From Brachionus plicatilis (taxonomy: Eukaryota; Rotifera; Eurotatoria; Ploima; Brachionidae), in NCBI GenBank assembly GCA_010279815.1, contig QEOQ01000508.1, positions 2,480,457 to 2,544,456 of the forward strand: a stretch of DNA of 64,000 nt. The letters are read 5' to 3'. The translations under genes were made by a program, and so were the position numbers. Below, piece by piece: positions 11,201 through 20,994 of this stretch. The notes beneath the pieces are model-generated. The model had not been told where the DNA came from. It saw only the letters and a list, made by a program, of their open reading frames with translations, and ran no database searches. Each line of letters begins with the position of its first letter. Positions within the stretch are counted from its first letter, which is position 1.

Positions 11201-13379
11201 GCGCAGGCAATAAATACCATCTCGCCTATGTTAAAAAATTCTTAACTTACACTGCATGCGTCAAAATTGTATTTCGAGTCTTGGATCACGTTAAAAATAA
11301 AGTTTTTTAATTTAATGCAGCATTAACAATAGAATTTCTGTCATAAATAAAAAATTTTTTTTTGAATTTTGCATTTGGTGCAGGATCCCAAATTAAACAC
11401 AAAAAAAAAATTAGAAATGAATATTTTTGTTATTCGATTTAAAAAAAAAATACAAAAATTTGATTCTTGACGCGCCATTATTTTTTGAAAAAAATTGTCT
11501 TGAAAAATTAATAAAAATTTAATTTTTAAACTCTATTGTTAATCCTGCATTAAATTAAAAAAACTTTATTTTTAACATGATCCAAAACTCGAAATACAAC
11601 TTTGACGCATGCGGTGTAAGTTAAGAATTTTTTAAACATGGACAAGATGGTATTTATTGCCTGCGCCAAAGTTGTATTTCAGATTGTGAAGCTGCAATAT
11701 CGAACGAAGGAGTATGGTAAATGTTTTTACCTAATTAATTGTAATTGACCATTAAAAAAATATCAAGCAAAAAGGAATAAAAATTGATGATTATAGAGAA
11801 ACAATTTATTCAGACGATAAAAAATTATTTGAGTCATAAACTACTTATTGTTTAACAATATTTTTGACAAAAAGTAATTATTTCTGTAATAGGGTAATAT
11901 TTTCTCTTTTAGAAAAGATGATCTATCTTATTTGATTCATCACCGACTGGAGGCCAGAGATCGTAAGAATGTGCATTTAATTGCCCCTGCATCAATAAGT
12001 AACTTTGAGTATTAAAAATATTGATATTATTCTTATTTTTGTAAAAGGGGAAGTAAATGGAAACTCTGTTTTGGTCCATTTTGATGGATGGAGTGATAAT
12101 TTTAATTATTGGGCTGATATAAATGACCTTGATTTTAGACCAGTTGGTTGGGCTGAATATCAAAAAGAGCAGACAACTCACAGAACCATTGAAGACGATT
12201 ATAAAAATATCAAATTCGATCCGCCTAAAGGTTTTATTATAAAAAAATTAGGAAAAAAAATTAATTTTTCTTTTAATTCTAGATTATTATAAAAACAATG
12301 CAAAAATGTTCACTTGGGAGGACTATTTAAGCGAGAACGATCTAAAAGCAGTTCCATTTGATACATTTACTCAAGTAAATTATTTTTTTTTAAATTTAAA
12401 AAGTATTAATGTTTTTTATTTTTTGCTCAGGAACAAAAAAGTGGAATGTTAAAATGTAATTTTAAAGGGGATAAAAATATGATTATTCAAAAGTCATGCA
12501 CTGAATTTCCAAGAATCCAAGCTAAGGTTGCTGATTTTGATAATTATCTAATGCAAAATGCGGCTTTGATCATGGAAAATAAAGTTAAAATGACCTGTGG
12601 TCAAGCAAGCTCCCAAATTAGAGGAATCCTTTTGTTACCTAGAAATTTTGATGATCTTAAGTTTCGGAATAAAAAAACTATGTTTAAAAACATCCATTTG
12701 CATATGTGTTGTATGACCAGACTAAATGATGATTTAAATGTTTATTCCCACTTGTTAAATACGGAAGGTATTCCAATAACTGATAAATTGATTGATTCAA
12801 ATGAACTAACTGTTATATTATTGTCTTCATATTTGGTGTTAAATTCAAAGGTAAGTTTTATTTATTTTCTAACAAAAAAATTGTCAACAAAGGCAATGTA
12901 AAATTTTAGTACAAAAATTAAGAACTTTATAATTTTTTTTCTAATTGTACAAAAATGGTTCTGCAAAAAGTACAATAATGTACAAAATTGTACAAACGAA
13001 TTATAAGCTCTGCAAAAACTCTGCAATTTTGTGTAAAATGCACACCATCAAAAAATACTTGATTAAACTATGCAATAAATTGCAGAGTTTTTGCAGAGCT
13101 TGAAATTCTATGGTACAATTTGTACATTATTGTACTTTTTGCAGAACAATTTTTGCACAATTAGAAAAAAAATTATAGAGTTTTTGATTTTTCTACTGTA
13201 ATTTTTTGTACTAAAATTTCACATTGCCTCAACATAAACAGCTTTTCTTTCCGAATATGAACTATAGATTATCAGCTCTTCCTCCTCGGAAAAAAAAGGA
13301 TCTGATTAAACCTTCAGCCCAACTAAGACGTAGCAAAGAAAATAAAAAAAAAAACTTTGGTAGTCTCTCAAATCATTAG
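2208..13379 (+). CDS. Roco-type (COR) protein with dynein-stalk-like segment and MBT domain, 17 exons
   Basis: Exons read as 2208-2594, 2651-2738, 2788-2972, 3022-3281, 6447-6996, 7047-7658, 8756-8948, 9006-9157, 9207-9282, 9336-9702, 9755-9923, 9976-10160, 11913-11998, 12048-12230, 12283-12374, 12431-12850 and 13242-13379. All borders are GT-AG, all phases agree, and the total is about 1380 aa. Residues 1-306 are weakly Roc-like (LVLGVGKDD resembles a G4 strand), with no P-loop. Residues about 380-485 resemble a dynein heavy-chain stalk tip (EIKSFKAPPAAV, later KISKASAILCNW). Residues about 610-1070 look like COR, including a winged-helix-like part, PLTFNAFSEF, WKNGLLY and a CSDC motif. Residues about 1075-1195 are an MBT repeat (LEARDRKNVHLIAPASI, VHFDGWSDNFNYW, RPVGWAEY, FTWEDYL). 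The C-terminus is basic (PPRKKK). The family role would be scaffold or signalling; GTPase activity is doubtful. The start ATG and the donor GTTTTA of exon 14 are the weakest calls. Confidence 0.72.
3515..3720. repeat. MITE family B, diverged copy
   Basis: Inverted ends begin near GACATTGTGAATTTTAGAAC and finish near TTTGAATTTTACAATATCC. The right arm matches the left arm of the better copy at 17485-17825 (CAAATACAAATTNAACAAAA type sequence). It lies in the 3.2-kb intron 4 of the Roco-type gene. Confidence 0.5.
3967..4066 (+). other. GC-richer patch encoding an RGG-like string, in an intron
   Basis: One forward frame reads NTRVCGRGSMGGRGG, then a second RGG cluster and a stop. Base composition differs sharply from the surrounding AT-rich intron. 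It could be the 3' end of a decayed retrocopy of an RNA-binding protein or a chance low-complexity patch. No splice sites fit the host gene's phase, so it is not called as an exon. Confidence 0.3.
4275..4925. repeat. Possible old foldback element
   Basis: Words such as TTCAACTATTCAAT near 4442-4458 face TTGAATAGTTGA near 4909-4920, and ATTCAATTTTACAATTA faces similar words on the right. The arms are degenerate and no target duplication was found. Short frames inside are repeats of F, N, L and I codons and are not genes. Confidence 0.3.
5524..5741 (+). pseudogene. Non-LTR retrotransposon reverse-transcriptase fragment
   Basis: A forward frame reads INKYLKELKELQLWLFKWKM followed by KMSVENSCHMIFAK. 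This is the pattern of the RT region just after the catalytic core in many non-LTR elements (a run of Leu/Lys, then W-x-x-x-W-x-M, then a Cys and an I/F-F segment). Only about 65 residues survive, without the YxDD box. It sits in intron 4 of the host gene, directly left of a foldback element. Assignment rests on pattern memory only. Confidence 0.5.
5751..6270. mobile_element. Foldback/MITE element with ACAAATAAA target duplication
   Basis: The left end GGGTAAGGATTAAAATACC is inverted at the right end (GGTATTTTAATCCTCACTC). ACAAATAAA flanks both ends (5742-5750 and 6271-6279). Sub-terminal words such as AACACATAAA recur inverted, and a strong internal hairpin lies at about 6025-6070 (AAGAAACACATTAT against ATAATGTGTTTCTT). 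No coding capacity. The 8-9-bp duplication suits hAT or Mutator-like mobilisation. Confidence 0.75.
8231..8536. mobile_element. MITE family A, right end decayed
   Basis: Starts GGCAATGTGAAATTTTAGTA and shares internal words (ATTGTACAAAAATGGTTCT, TCTGCAAAAACT, GATTAAA.TATGCAA type) with the intact copy at 12892-13228. The right terminal repeat is no longer recognisable. It lies in intron 6 of the Roco-type gene. Confidence 0.6.
10360..10575 (+). pseudogene. Intronic remnant ORF of a dispersed repeat
   Basis: A 71-codon frame (NKKFVDLTNCSEKGWKLASS ... then a Lys/Ala-rich end) opens at a TTG and sits inside intron 12 of the Roco-type gene. Its last 40 bp are part of the dispersed repeat also present at 1711. 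I do not recognise the protein. It looks like a fragment of a transposon- or retrocopy-derived ORF and has no splice signals that fit the host gene. Confidence 0.35.
10751..11084. mobile_element. MITE with 11-bp target-site duplication
   Basis: Terminal inverted repeats of about 28 bp begin GGGTTGTGAAGTTC on the left and end GAACTTCACAACCC on the right. The direct duplication CTATCATACAG flanks it exactly (10740-10750 and 11085-11095). The interior is non-coding and itself foldback (TGCAAAATGC, GCAGAGTATTTTGCAGACC). A 9-11-bp duplication is the habit of Mutator-like elements, so this is probably a non-autonomous MULE-type MITE. Confidence 0.88.
11159..11718. mobile_element. Foldback element with arms of about 180 bp
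   Basis: Left arm 11159-11340 starts ACCATATTCCTTCGTTCGAT. Right arm about 11530-11718 ends ATCGAACGAAGGAGTATGGT. Arms match at roughly nine bases in ten (for example GCATGCGTCAAAATTGTATT against its inverse). The same terminal sequence occurs in the small element at 50576-50667, so the two share a family. No ORF. No clean target duplication was identified. Confidence 0.8.
12892..13228. mobile_element. MITE family A, intact copy, abutting the last splice acceptor
   Basis: Ends GGCAATGTAAAATTTTAGTA and TACTAAAATTTCACATTGCC are inverted. Flanks TCAACAAA (12884-12891) and TCAACATA (13229-13236) form a near-perfect 8-bp duplication. It fills most of intron 16 and ends 13 bp before the first base of the last exon, so the host acceptor (AAACAG) sits within or beside the duplicated target. 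Confidence 0.8.
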
Positions 13380-14277
13380 CTGTAGTTTTAATTTTTACAT
13401 TGAAAAAGAAATTTAAAATAATGATTTTATTTTTTAAGTGAAAGTCCTGACTCGAATTTTATAATTTTTGAAACAAGTCAAGATTTGTCATTTTTTTCTT
13501 AAATTTTCATACTTTTTTCCTGATTTTTATACAAGTCTGAGTCAGACAGATTAATTTCGTTTCCTCCGTTAGACCCTATTAGTTTCGATGAGTTTTTTTT
13601 AAATTAAAGCTAGTAAATTTCTTTTTAAATGCTGAGAAATATTTTGATGATAAATTCTTTTATTATCTGAGTTTAAATTATTAAAATTATCAAAATTTAA
13701 AATTTTTTAAAAGTTTTTATTTAAAATATTTTTAGATAAAATCGATTTCATACTTTTTTAGTAAATATAAAAGCATTATTTATTTTAATTTAAAGTCTTT
13801 TAAAAAAAATTTTAAATCGTTATTCAAAATAAAAGTAATTTTAATCTATTATTTGTAAATTAAAAATAATATAGTTGTCACAAAACTTTATTTGAATGTA
13901 ATTTAATGCAATCTACAAATGCAATTAAAAAAAAATCATTAATTAATAAATAATTTTTTACAGTTAAAAAATAAGAAATCAATTATAAATATAATTTTTA
14001 AAATGAAAATTTAATTAATTTTTAATTTTATTTTAAATTTTTACTAATTTTCTTGACTGCTTTTTTAGACCTTTCTCTTCTTAATTGATGTGACATGTTT
14101 CAGCTGGAAAGGAATCCAAAAATTCTTCACTTAATGACTTTTCTACTTTTTAACCAAATGCAATACCTGGAATGAAACACTATTGCAACACCTTGGCAAT
14201 ACTAGTTTTTAATAAAAGACATAATTTTACTGCTAATTTTTCAATAAATTAATATTTAAAAAAATTTTTTCTTAAAG
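13380..14277. other. Spacer between the two Roco-type genes
   Basis: About 900 bp, mostly AT-rich. A first exon of gene 2 should be here or further left but no clear one is visible. A frame from an acceptor-like TTTCAG at 14101 reads LERNPKILHLMTFLLFNQMQ before a stop, with an in-frame ATG at about 14129, but no good donor follows. Promoter elements were not recognised. Confidence 0.4.
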
Positions 14278-17200
14278 TTTAAGACAATTATTCCAAATAA
14301 TTGCAAAATTTTCGAAAACCAAGACTCAAACTTGGACGAATTACAAGTAACATCAATTATTCGTAAATATTTACAAAACTTGTACCAATATTTCATCCTT
14401 TTCATCAACAAAAATCAAAGCTCAACTCAAAATTTTGATTTTAACCTAAAGAAATATTTTAATCTAATCTCAGAAGAAAAGCAAAGTTCCAAAGTTTACA
14501 GCTTTCAAAAGAGCCCTGGTCTTTTGGGAAGATGCTACTTTTGCTATTTGGCAGATCACAAGTACAATCAATCAAATGATCGTTCATTTTCAATAAAGAA
14601 AAAATTAAATGAATATGCCAAATTTTGTTTGCGATTTGGTATTATTGGACTTCAAAATTCATTCAAATTAGACTCAAATTTTGCGTCCAAATACCGCAAT
14701 GTTGTTGGTATGGTTTTGATAAACGTTCCCCTTCGGATTGAAGATGAAAATTTTTTCAAGCATTTTGATCACTTGGTTCATCTGAAATTATGGTACAATC
14801 ATTTAAATTATATACCACCTTCAATTTTTGAAATGGAAAAGCTGAAAATTTTTCTCTACCAGAACCGATTGAATGAAGCGAACTTAAATTTCAAAAATAT
14901 GTCAAGTCTGGAAATGTTAGAGATCGAAAACCTAGAAATAAAGGATGCCAACATGATGGTTCAAATGCCTGACAGAATTGAAACAATTCGAATCTCTCGG
15001 TCATCTTTTGGTCATTTTTTTCTCAATCTAAACCCAGAGAATATGATTAATTTAAAAATGAGCGGAATTCCGCTTTTTGACATGGATAAATATAGTAGAA
15101 ATAATTCATTAATAAGCAAAGAGAACTTTACCAAAGAAATAGGCAAATCAAAATTTTTAAGTTTTGATTTTATTGAAAAATTATTTTGCCACTTCGACGC
15201 TAATTCGAATGGCTATTTGGAATCAGAGGAAATTATCAAAATAAATGCGTTTTTGTTTAAAAAATTTCTTCGCATAGGCCCTGATCTTCCCAAGATAATT
15301 TTTCAAATGACAAATTTATTAACTTTGGACTTGAGTTTTCAGGCAATTACTCAAATTCCGGATGAAATTAAAATGCTGAAAAAATTGCATACACTGATAC
15401 TTAGTAATTGTGTACTATTGGAAAATATAAGTCCAGAATTGGCAAGCTTGCCTTTAAACAAGCTTGATTTGAACAATTGTCTTTCTTTGGTGACACCTCC
15501 GCCAGAAATTGTGCGAAGAGGCATGGATTCTGTCTTGACTTATCTAAAGCGCATGATTTCAGGCTATGTCAAGCTCAAACGAACAAAACTTATGCTGGTC
15601 GGTCTTGGTCAAGCGGGAAAGACAACTCTTTTAAAATCTTTGAAAGGAAATCAAGATGAATTGAGTGAAGTAACAGATGGTATTAATATCGATGATTGGC
15701 AAGTTGATTTGGATGATGGATCTACTTTAACATTTTCAATGTGGGATTTTGCAGGGCAAAGCGTTTATTACAATACACATCAGTTTTTTTTGACGTCCCG
15801 GGGTGTTTATTTATTAGTTTGGAATGTCAGATTGGGCAGTGAATATGCTGGTTTAGAGTTTTGGTTAAGCAGCATTAGTTGTCATGCTCCAGGTGCTCCT
15901 ATTTTTGTTGTTGGTACTCACATTGATCAAGTAATTTTATTTTATTTTTTTATTTTTTAATTATTAATAATTTCTTTATTACCTTAGTTGCTTTTTTTAA
16001 GATTAGATTTATATTATTTATTTTTTGTCACAATGACAATTTTGAAAGGCAGCTCATTGATTTGTTTAAGTCTTCGAAAATTATACTTGAAAGAAAAAAA
16101 ATTAAACCTCACATAAAAACCAAGTATTAAAATTAGAAGATGTCACTCAATTTTTTCCAGGTTTTAGTACCCTCTCTCTAAAATGTCATATTCCCCAGTG
16201 GTAGACATAGTGAATTTTTGAACAATAAAAAACAAATAAATTAAAATAATCTAAATTTGATGGATTTTCTCTAAATTTTTAAATTGCCTATTAAAAAATA
16301 AAATTAATTTTTATAAATTTTTCATCAAGGTTTCAAAATATTCTTTGGACCAAGAGGATTTAAAATCAAGATACAAAAACATTGTGGGATTTTTTTTTGT
16401 ATCGAGCTACACCAAAGTTGGCATTCAAGATCTAAAGCAAAAATTAATCACGACAACATTACAAGAAAAATATATAGGAGAAAAAATTCCGGTAAATATT
16501 TTTTTTGTTGATTAATTATAAAAGAGTTTAATTTTTGAATATTAAAACGTTGGTTAATTCAATTTAGGATTATCTTTAATTTACGAAAATTTAAAATTAA
16601 TATTTGCAGTGCTTTTTACATTTTGTAATAATGTAAGTGAAGATTAGTTGGCAATTGTGCTGACGAAACTAATCCCAACATCAAGAAAAATAATATTTTA
16701 TTTCTAAGTAATTATGGATCATGTCCAGAATGTGATCAGTGATCAATGATCACATATTTTGGGATCAAAAAAGCCTCTAATTTATGAAAAAATAAAAATA
16801 AATTTTTTTTTGGTGATCAGGAAATTTTTTAAAAAATATATTAAACTTTATTACCAATTTTCAAAATAAAATAAAACAAAATCTAAATTATCCATTGTGT
16901 TTTTTTGACATGTGTAACACCTTTTCATTTTTCATAAATTCACCACAAATGCTTTATTCTACCGGGTTTGACTATTTGCTTAATGCTTTTTTTGCAGATA
17001 ATTTAGCTGCTTTGGACGATTAGATTAAAAAAATTTAAAAAAATATGATACTCAGACAAATTACGGAAAAAATCATAAGATTACAAAGTTAAGCACTTTT
17101 AGGTAAAAGGCGCATTTTTACGTAAAATTATCAAAAAAAAACAGACTATAACATCACTGTATATTAACCAACTAATAAGAAATTCAAAAAACATTTTGAA

Positions 17201-20200
17201 TAAAATCGATTATTTAAAATTGTCAAATCTTGGAAAATTTATTCAATCCTACCTTAAAAATAGTTCACATTCTTACCCAAAATTATCAAAGTTTATAATA
17301 AATAATTTAAAAAAGCTAAAAATTTTGGAATAATTTTAAAATTGATTTTTAAAAAATTTTATCAAAAATTGTCAGTTTTTTGACCGGAATGGAATTTGCA
17401 TAGTCTGACAAAAATTTATATAATATTACGTAATCTTACGTAAGATTATAAACTTCATTAATTTTTAAAACCATGCAAAATAAGGTATTGTGAATTTCAA
17501 ATACAAATTGAACAAAAATTCTTCTTTTTTGATAAATTAAAATTAGAGATTATAAAATTCTTTAAAAAAATATTGCAATGTGCTACATCATACTTTGTTG
17601 CTACTCTTTAGTAAAACAAATCAATAATCAATTTAAATCTTTTTAGTGTTTTATTTATTGTCTTATTTTAACCTTAAAAGAAAAATTATTTAAGGTAAAA
17701 AAGGTTCAACAAAGTATGTTGCACTAAATTGCAGTATTTTTTATAAACATTTTTATTAACTTTAATTTTAATTTATCAAAAAAAGAATGAATTTTTGTTT
17801 AATATTTTTTGAAATTCACAATACCGAAAAATCATTGTGTATTTTTTTGAAAATGAGAATTTCAAAAAGCATAGTTAAATTAGCATCAGTCATCATAGAA
17901 AATTAAAAAAACCTGTGATTATTAAGTTAGTTGTAAGATTTTTTTTTTATCTTAAAAAATAAAAGAAGATATTGTCTTTAGTTAAAAAAAACTTTATTTA
18001 AAATAAAAGAATGGTGCAAAAGTTATAGTTAAAATAAAAAAGATGTTTAATTAACGTTTTAACTCTTACATTGGGGTATTTCCGTAAATTTCATAGATTT
18101 AAGCAATTAAAATACAAAAAAAGTATAAGAAAATAAATGTGTCCCATTTTAAAACAAAATTAGTCTATTTAGAACACTTTTTTGAACAAAAAAATTCCAC
18201 AGTTAAATCAAAGCCTCTTAAAAAAAATGATTTTTAATGACATAAGTCAAAAATTTAGTTATATAAGACTGAAAAATTAAAAATTCGAATTTTTTCTCAA
18301 AAACAGCTGCTAGTAAAAGGCAAATATCTTGGCAAGTAGGGATCATATAAAAAAAAGCTCTTCATTAGTTTGTGCGTATTGAGTAGATCTATCTACTGAT
18401 ATACAATATTAGACATATTCACCTGCCAACGAAGCTCGGCTCTCTTTTTTGTGAAAAAAAAGGTATAAAAGTAAAAAAAAAACAGGTAGATTAAGAATAT
18501 TTTTTATTTTTAAATCAAGAATAATAAAATTTACGGCATTTAAAATCAGAAAATGAAAAAAAAAATATACAAATCGGAGTATTTTTGGGAGAAAAAAGGG
18601 TTTTTAATGTTGCTTTGCATCAAAAAACGCCTTTTTTCAAATTTAAATAACTTTTTACCTGAAATAGGTAGAAACATAAAAAAACCACCAAACATGGGTT
18701 ATCATACATGGGGAACACGAATATGTAAAAAAATTTAGAATCCCAGAGTAGTGACGTAGTTTTGCCTTATTTAAATGCACCTTATTTAAAAGGAAAAAAT
18801 TTTTTTCAAAAAAATGTGATAGTCATTCAAAGAAGAATTCACGGTTTTACCCCATTAACGGTGCAACTCTGAATTACAATATATTTTATATAAATTTGCT
18901 TGACAAAATATGAAAAGCTATCTCTGAGCATCGAGCCCAAATCGACAAACTTTTCTTTCTTTCTTTAATTGATATTCTAATTAAAAAAAAATTAAATCTG
19001 CTCAACAAAAAGTTTTAGAGAATAGCTTCTGATAGACAAAGCAAAATATTTATTCAAAATATCAACAGTAAAGATAAAATCACATAAAAATTGAATTTTT
19101 TTAGGAAGCTTGGCTAAATTTTGAGAAGAGTGTGAGAGAAAAGTCTAAAAAAGAGCCCATAATTAATAAAGACAAGGCAAAGCAGTTGGCTGAAAAAAAT
19201 GGAATATATAATGAGCAAGAATTTGGTCAAGTAGTTAAATTTTTGAATGACCTCGGCTCGCTGCAGTATTTTGAAAATCAGAGTTTAAGAAATAAAATAG
19301 TGATAAACCCCCAATGGATTGTGGACGCATTTGCCAAAATAGTCTCCATAAAAGAAACCTGTATCCAAGACGGAAAATTCACTCACGACAAAATAGATGA
19401 AATATGGAAGGAGTATGATAAAAATTTGCATGAATGGATGCTCAAACTAACAGAAGAATTTGATCTTACATTCCCGATTTCAGAAAAAAATATGAGCATA
19501 GTGCCATGTCTATTGCCGGACGCTGAGCCAAAGTTCGAATGGCCCGAAATTGATCCCAAATATCCGGTTAAAATCAAACAATTTAAAGTAAATTATAGAT
19601 TTGATTATTTGCCCATTGGGTTGTTCAATCGAATCCAAGTTAGACTTTTCCAATATGGTGACAATTCAATCATTTGGAAAAAAGGCTCTTTGTTGAAAAA
19701 AAATTCCCATTTAGCTTTGTTAAATCAGACCAAAAACTCTCTTTCAATTGAAGTCAAAGTCCTGGGTGTAAAGCCGGAAAACATTGTCCTGGTTATTCAC
19801 GAAGCAATTGAAACACTCATTAATGATTCTTTTAATGGACTCAAGTATGATTTCAGCTTTCCATGTCCTGACTGTGTTGAGTCTCAGTCAAGTGATCCGC
19901 ACTTGTTCAGCTCTACTCTGCTCAAAAGAGCTAGTGAAATGAAAGCGCCTTTTTTGCAGTGTGCCAAAGGTTTTCATGTGGTGTCAATTGAGGAACTGAT
20001 GGCCATAATGCCTGTGGATGATTCCAACAACTTGGACCTGAATCTTGAATATTCGATCAGGGACTTGAGAAATTTAAAGGACAATTTCAAATATGACATA
20101 ATGTTTTGGTTTTGTGGACAAGACACAGATCTTGATCCAGACAAGTCCATTAGTCCTTTAAATGTGATCAAGGCCATCGAGTCCCAAGGATACAAAATTT

Positions 20201-20994
20201 GGTTCAGTAAAACTCCATCTCATGAAAAACTTGACAAGATAACAAGTGTTATTAAGCAGTCCAAATTGGTGATCTTCGGAGTGTCGGACAATTTTGCTTC
20301 AGATTCAAGAAGTGTTCAAATTTTTGAATTATCCAAAAATTTGATCAAAAAAACCTATCTATTGATAGAGTTTGGCCTACTGGGCGCTAGAAGTTGGCTT
20401 CAAAATCCGCTTTTTGCCTCTGCGTGTGCCGACTTTCGGGTCATAATGCAGGACCCCAAGAGATATGCTACGAAAATAGCTGACACTTTTGAATCAATCG
20501 AGAAAATTGTGCAAGTTGATCCGAAAAAAAAAGAGGAAAAACATCCAGATGTGTTTGTCAGCTATTGTTGGGCCAATTCTCATGAGGCTATTAAAAAAGG
20601 CTCAAAAGGCACAAAAAAAAGCCTGGGCGCACTCGATCCAAGAATTTTGGTGAAATTTTTTGCCGACAATGGAATAAATGCATGGCTTGATGTTGACAAT
20701 TTGGACTCGACAACTCAAATGTTTGGTGAGATAACCAAAGGAATGAACTTGGCAAAAGTAATTGTGGCCTGTGTTTCGGATGAGTACGTCGAGTCACAAA
20801 ATTGTAAACTAGAATTTAGATTTGCTCACATATCACTCAAACTGCCCATCATAAAAGCAGTAGTTGGTCTTGGCAATGAATGGCGCAAAAATGAAATCGC
20901 GTTTTTGGGCAGCAATTATCCCGAAGTTAATTTTCAATATGAACTAAAAGGTAATTTTAAAATCATATCTGACAAAATTAGTGCCATTTTATGA
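14278..20994 (+). CDS. LRR - EF-hand - Roc - COR - TIR-like - TIR protein (Roco family), N-terminus incomplete
   Basis: Exons 14278-15930, 16330-16491 and 19105-20994 join in phase 0 (about 1234 aa). There is no ATG at the 5' exon start, so an upstream exon is missing. Leucine-rich repeats span residues about 140-260 and 341-415. Between them is a canonical EF-hand loop (DANSNGYLESEE, 15196-15231). Roc follows: P-loop GLGQAGKTT (15601-15627), switch WDFAGQ (15742-15759), VVGTHID, and FFFVSS in exon 2. COR starts at EAWLNFEKSV and includes IVINPQWIVDAF and a PCPDC motif. A degenerate TIR-like domain (YDIMFWFCGQD, about 935-1075) precedes a fuller TIR (DVFVSYCW, about 1087-1234) whose CKLEFRFA keeps the Glu corresponding to the catalytic position of NAD-cleaving TIRs. 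Expected role: GTP-switched, perhaps calcium-tuned, cytosolic signalling or immune sensor. The last intron (2.6 kb) holds a MITE. Confidence 0.85.
17485..17825. mobile_element. MITE family B, good copy
   Basis: Left end GGTATTGTGAATTTCAAA and right end TTTGAAATTCACAATACC are perfect inverses. The similarity continues inward for about 60 bp (ACAAAAATTCTTCTTTTTTGA inverted at 17770-17810), with a second inner inverted pair around CAACAAAGTATG. Non-coding. Located in the last intron of gene 2. Confidence 0.8.

Larger units (their letters stand above)
10528..11910. repeat. Dispersed repeat, copy B, split by two transposons
   Basis: Homologous to 1711-1925 at its two ends (10528-10570 and about 11720-11905). 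The MITE 10751-11084 and the foldback 11159-11718 lie between. The right end runs up to the splice acceptor of the first MBT exon at 11913. Confidence 0.55.

Noticed and set aside
12850..14278. Fusion of gene 1 directly into the LRR exon of gene 2 as one giant Roco gene
   Set aside because: Phase would allow it, but a good terminal exon with a stop at 13379 follows gene 1. Not fully excluded without cDNA.
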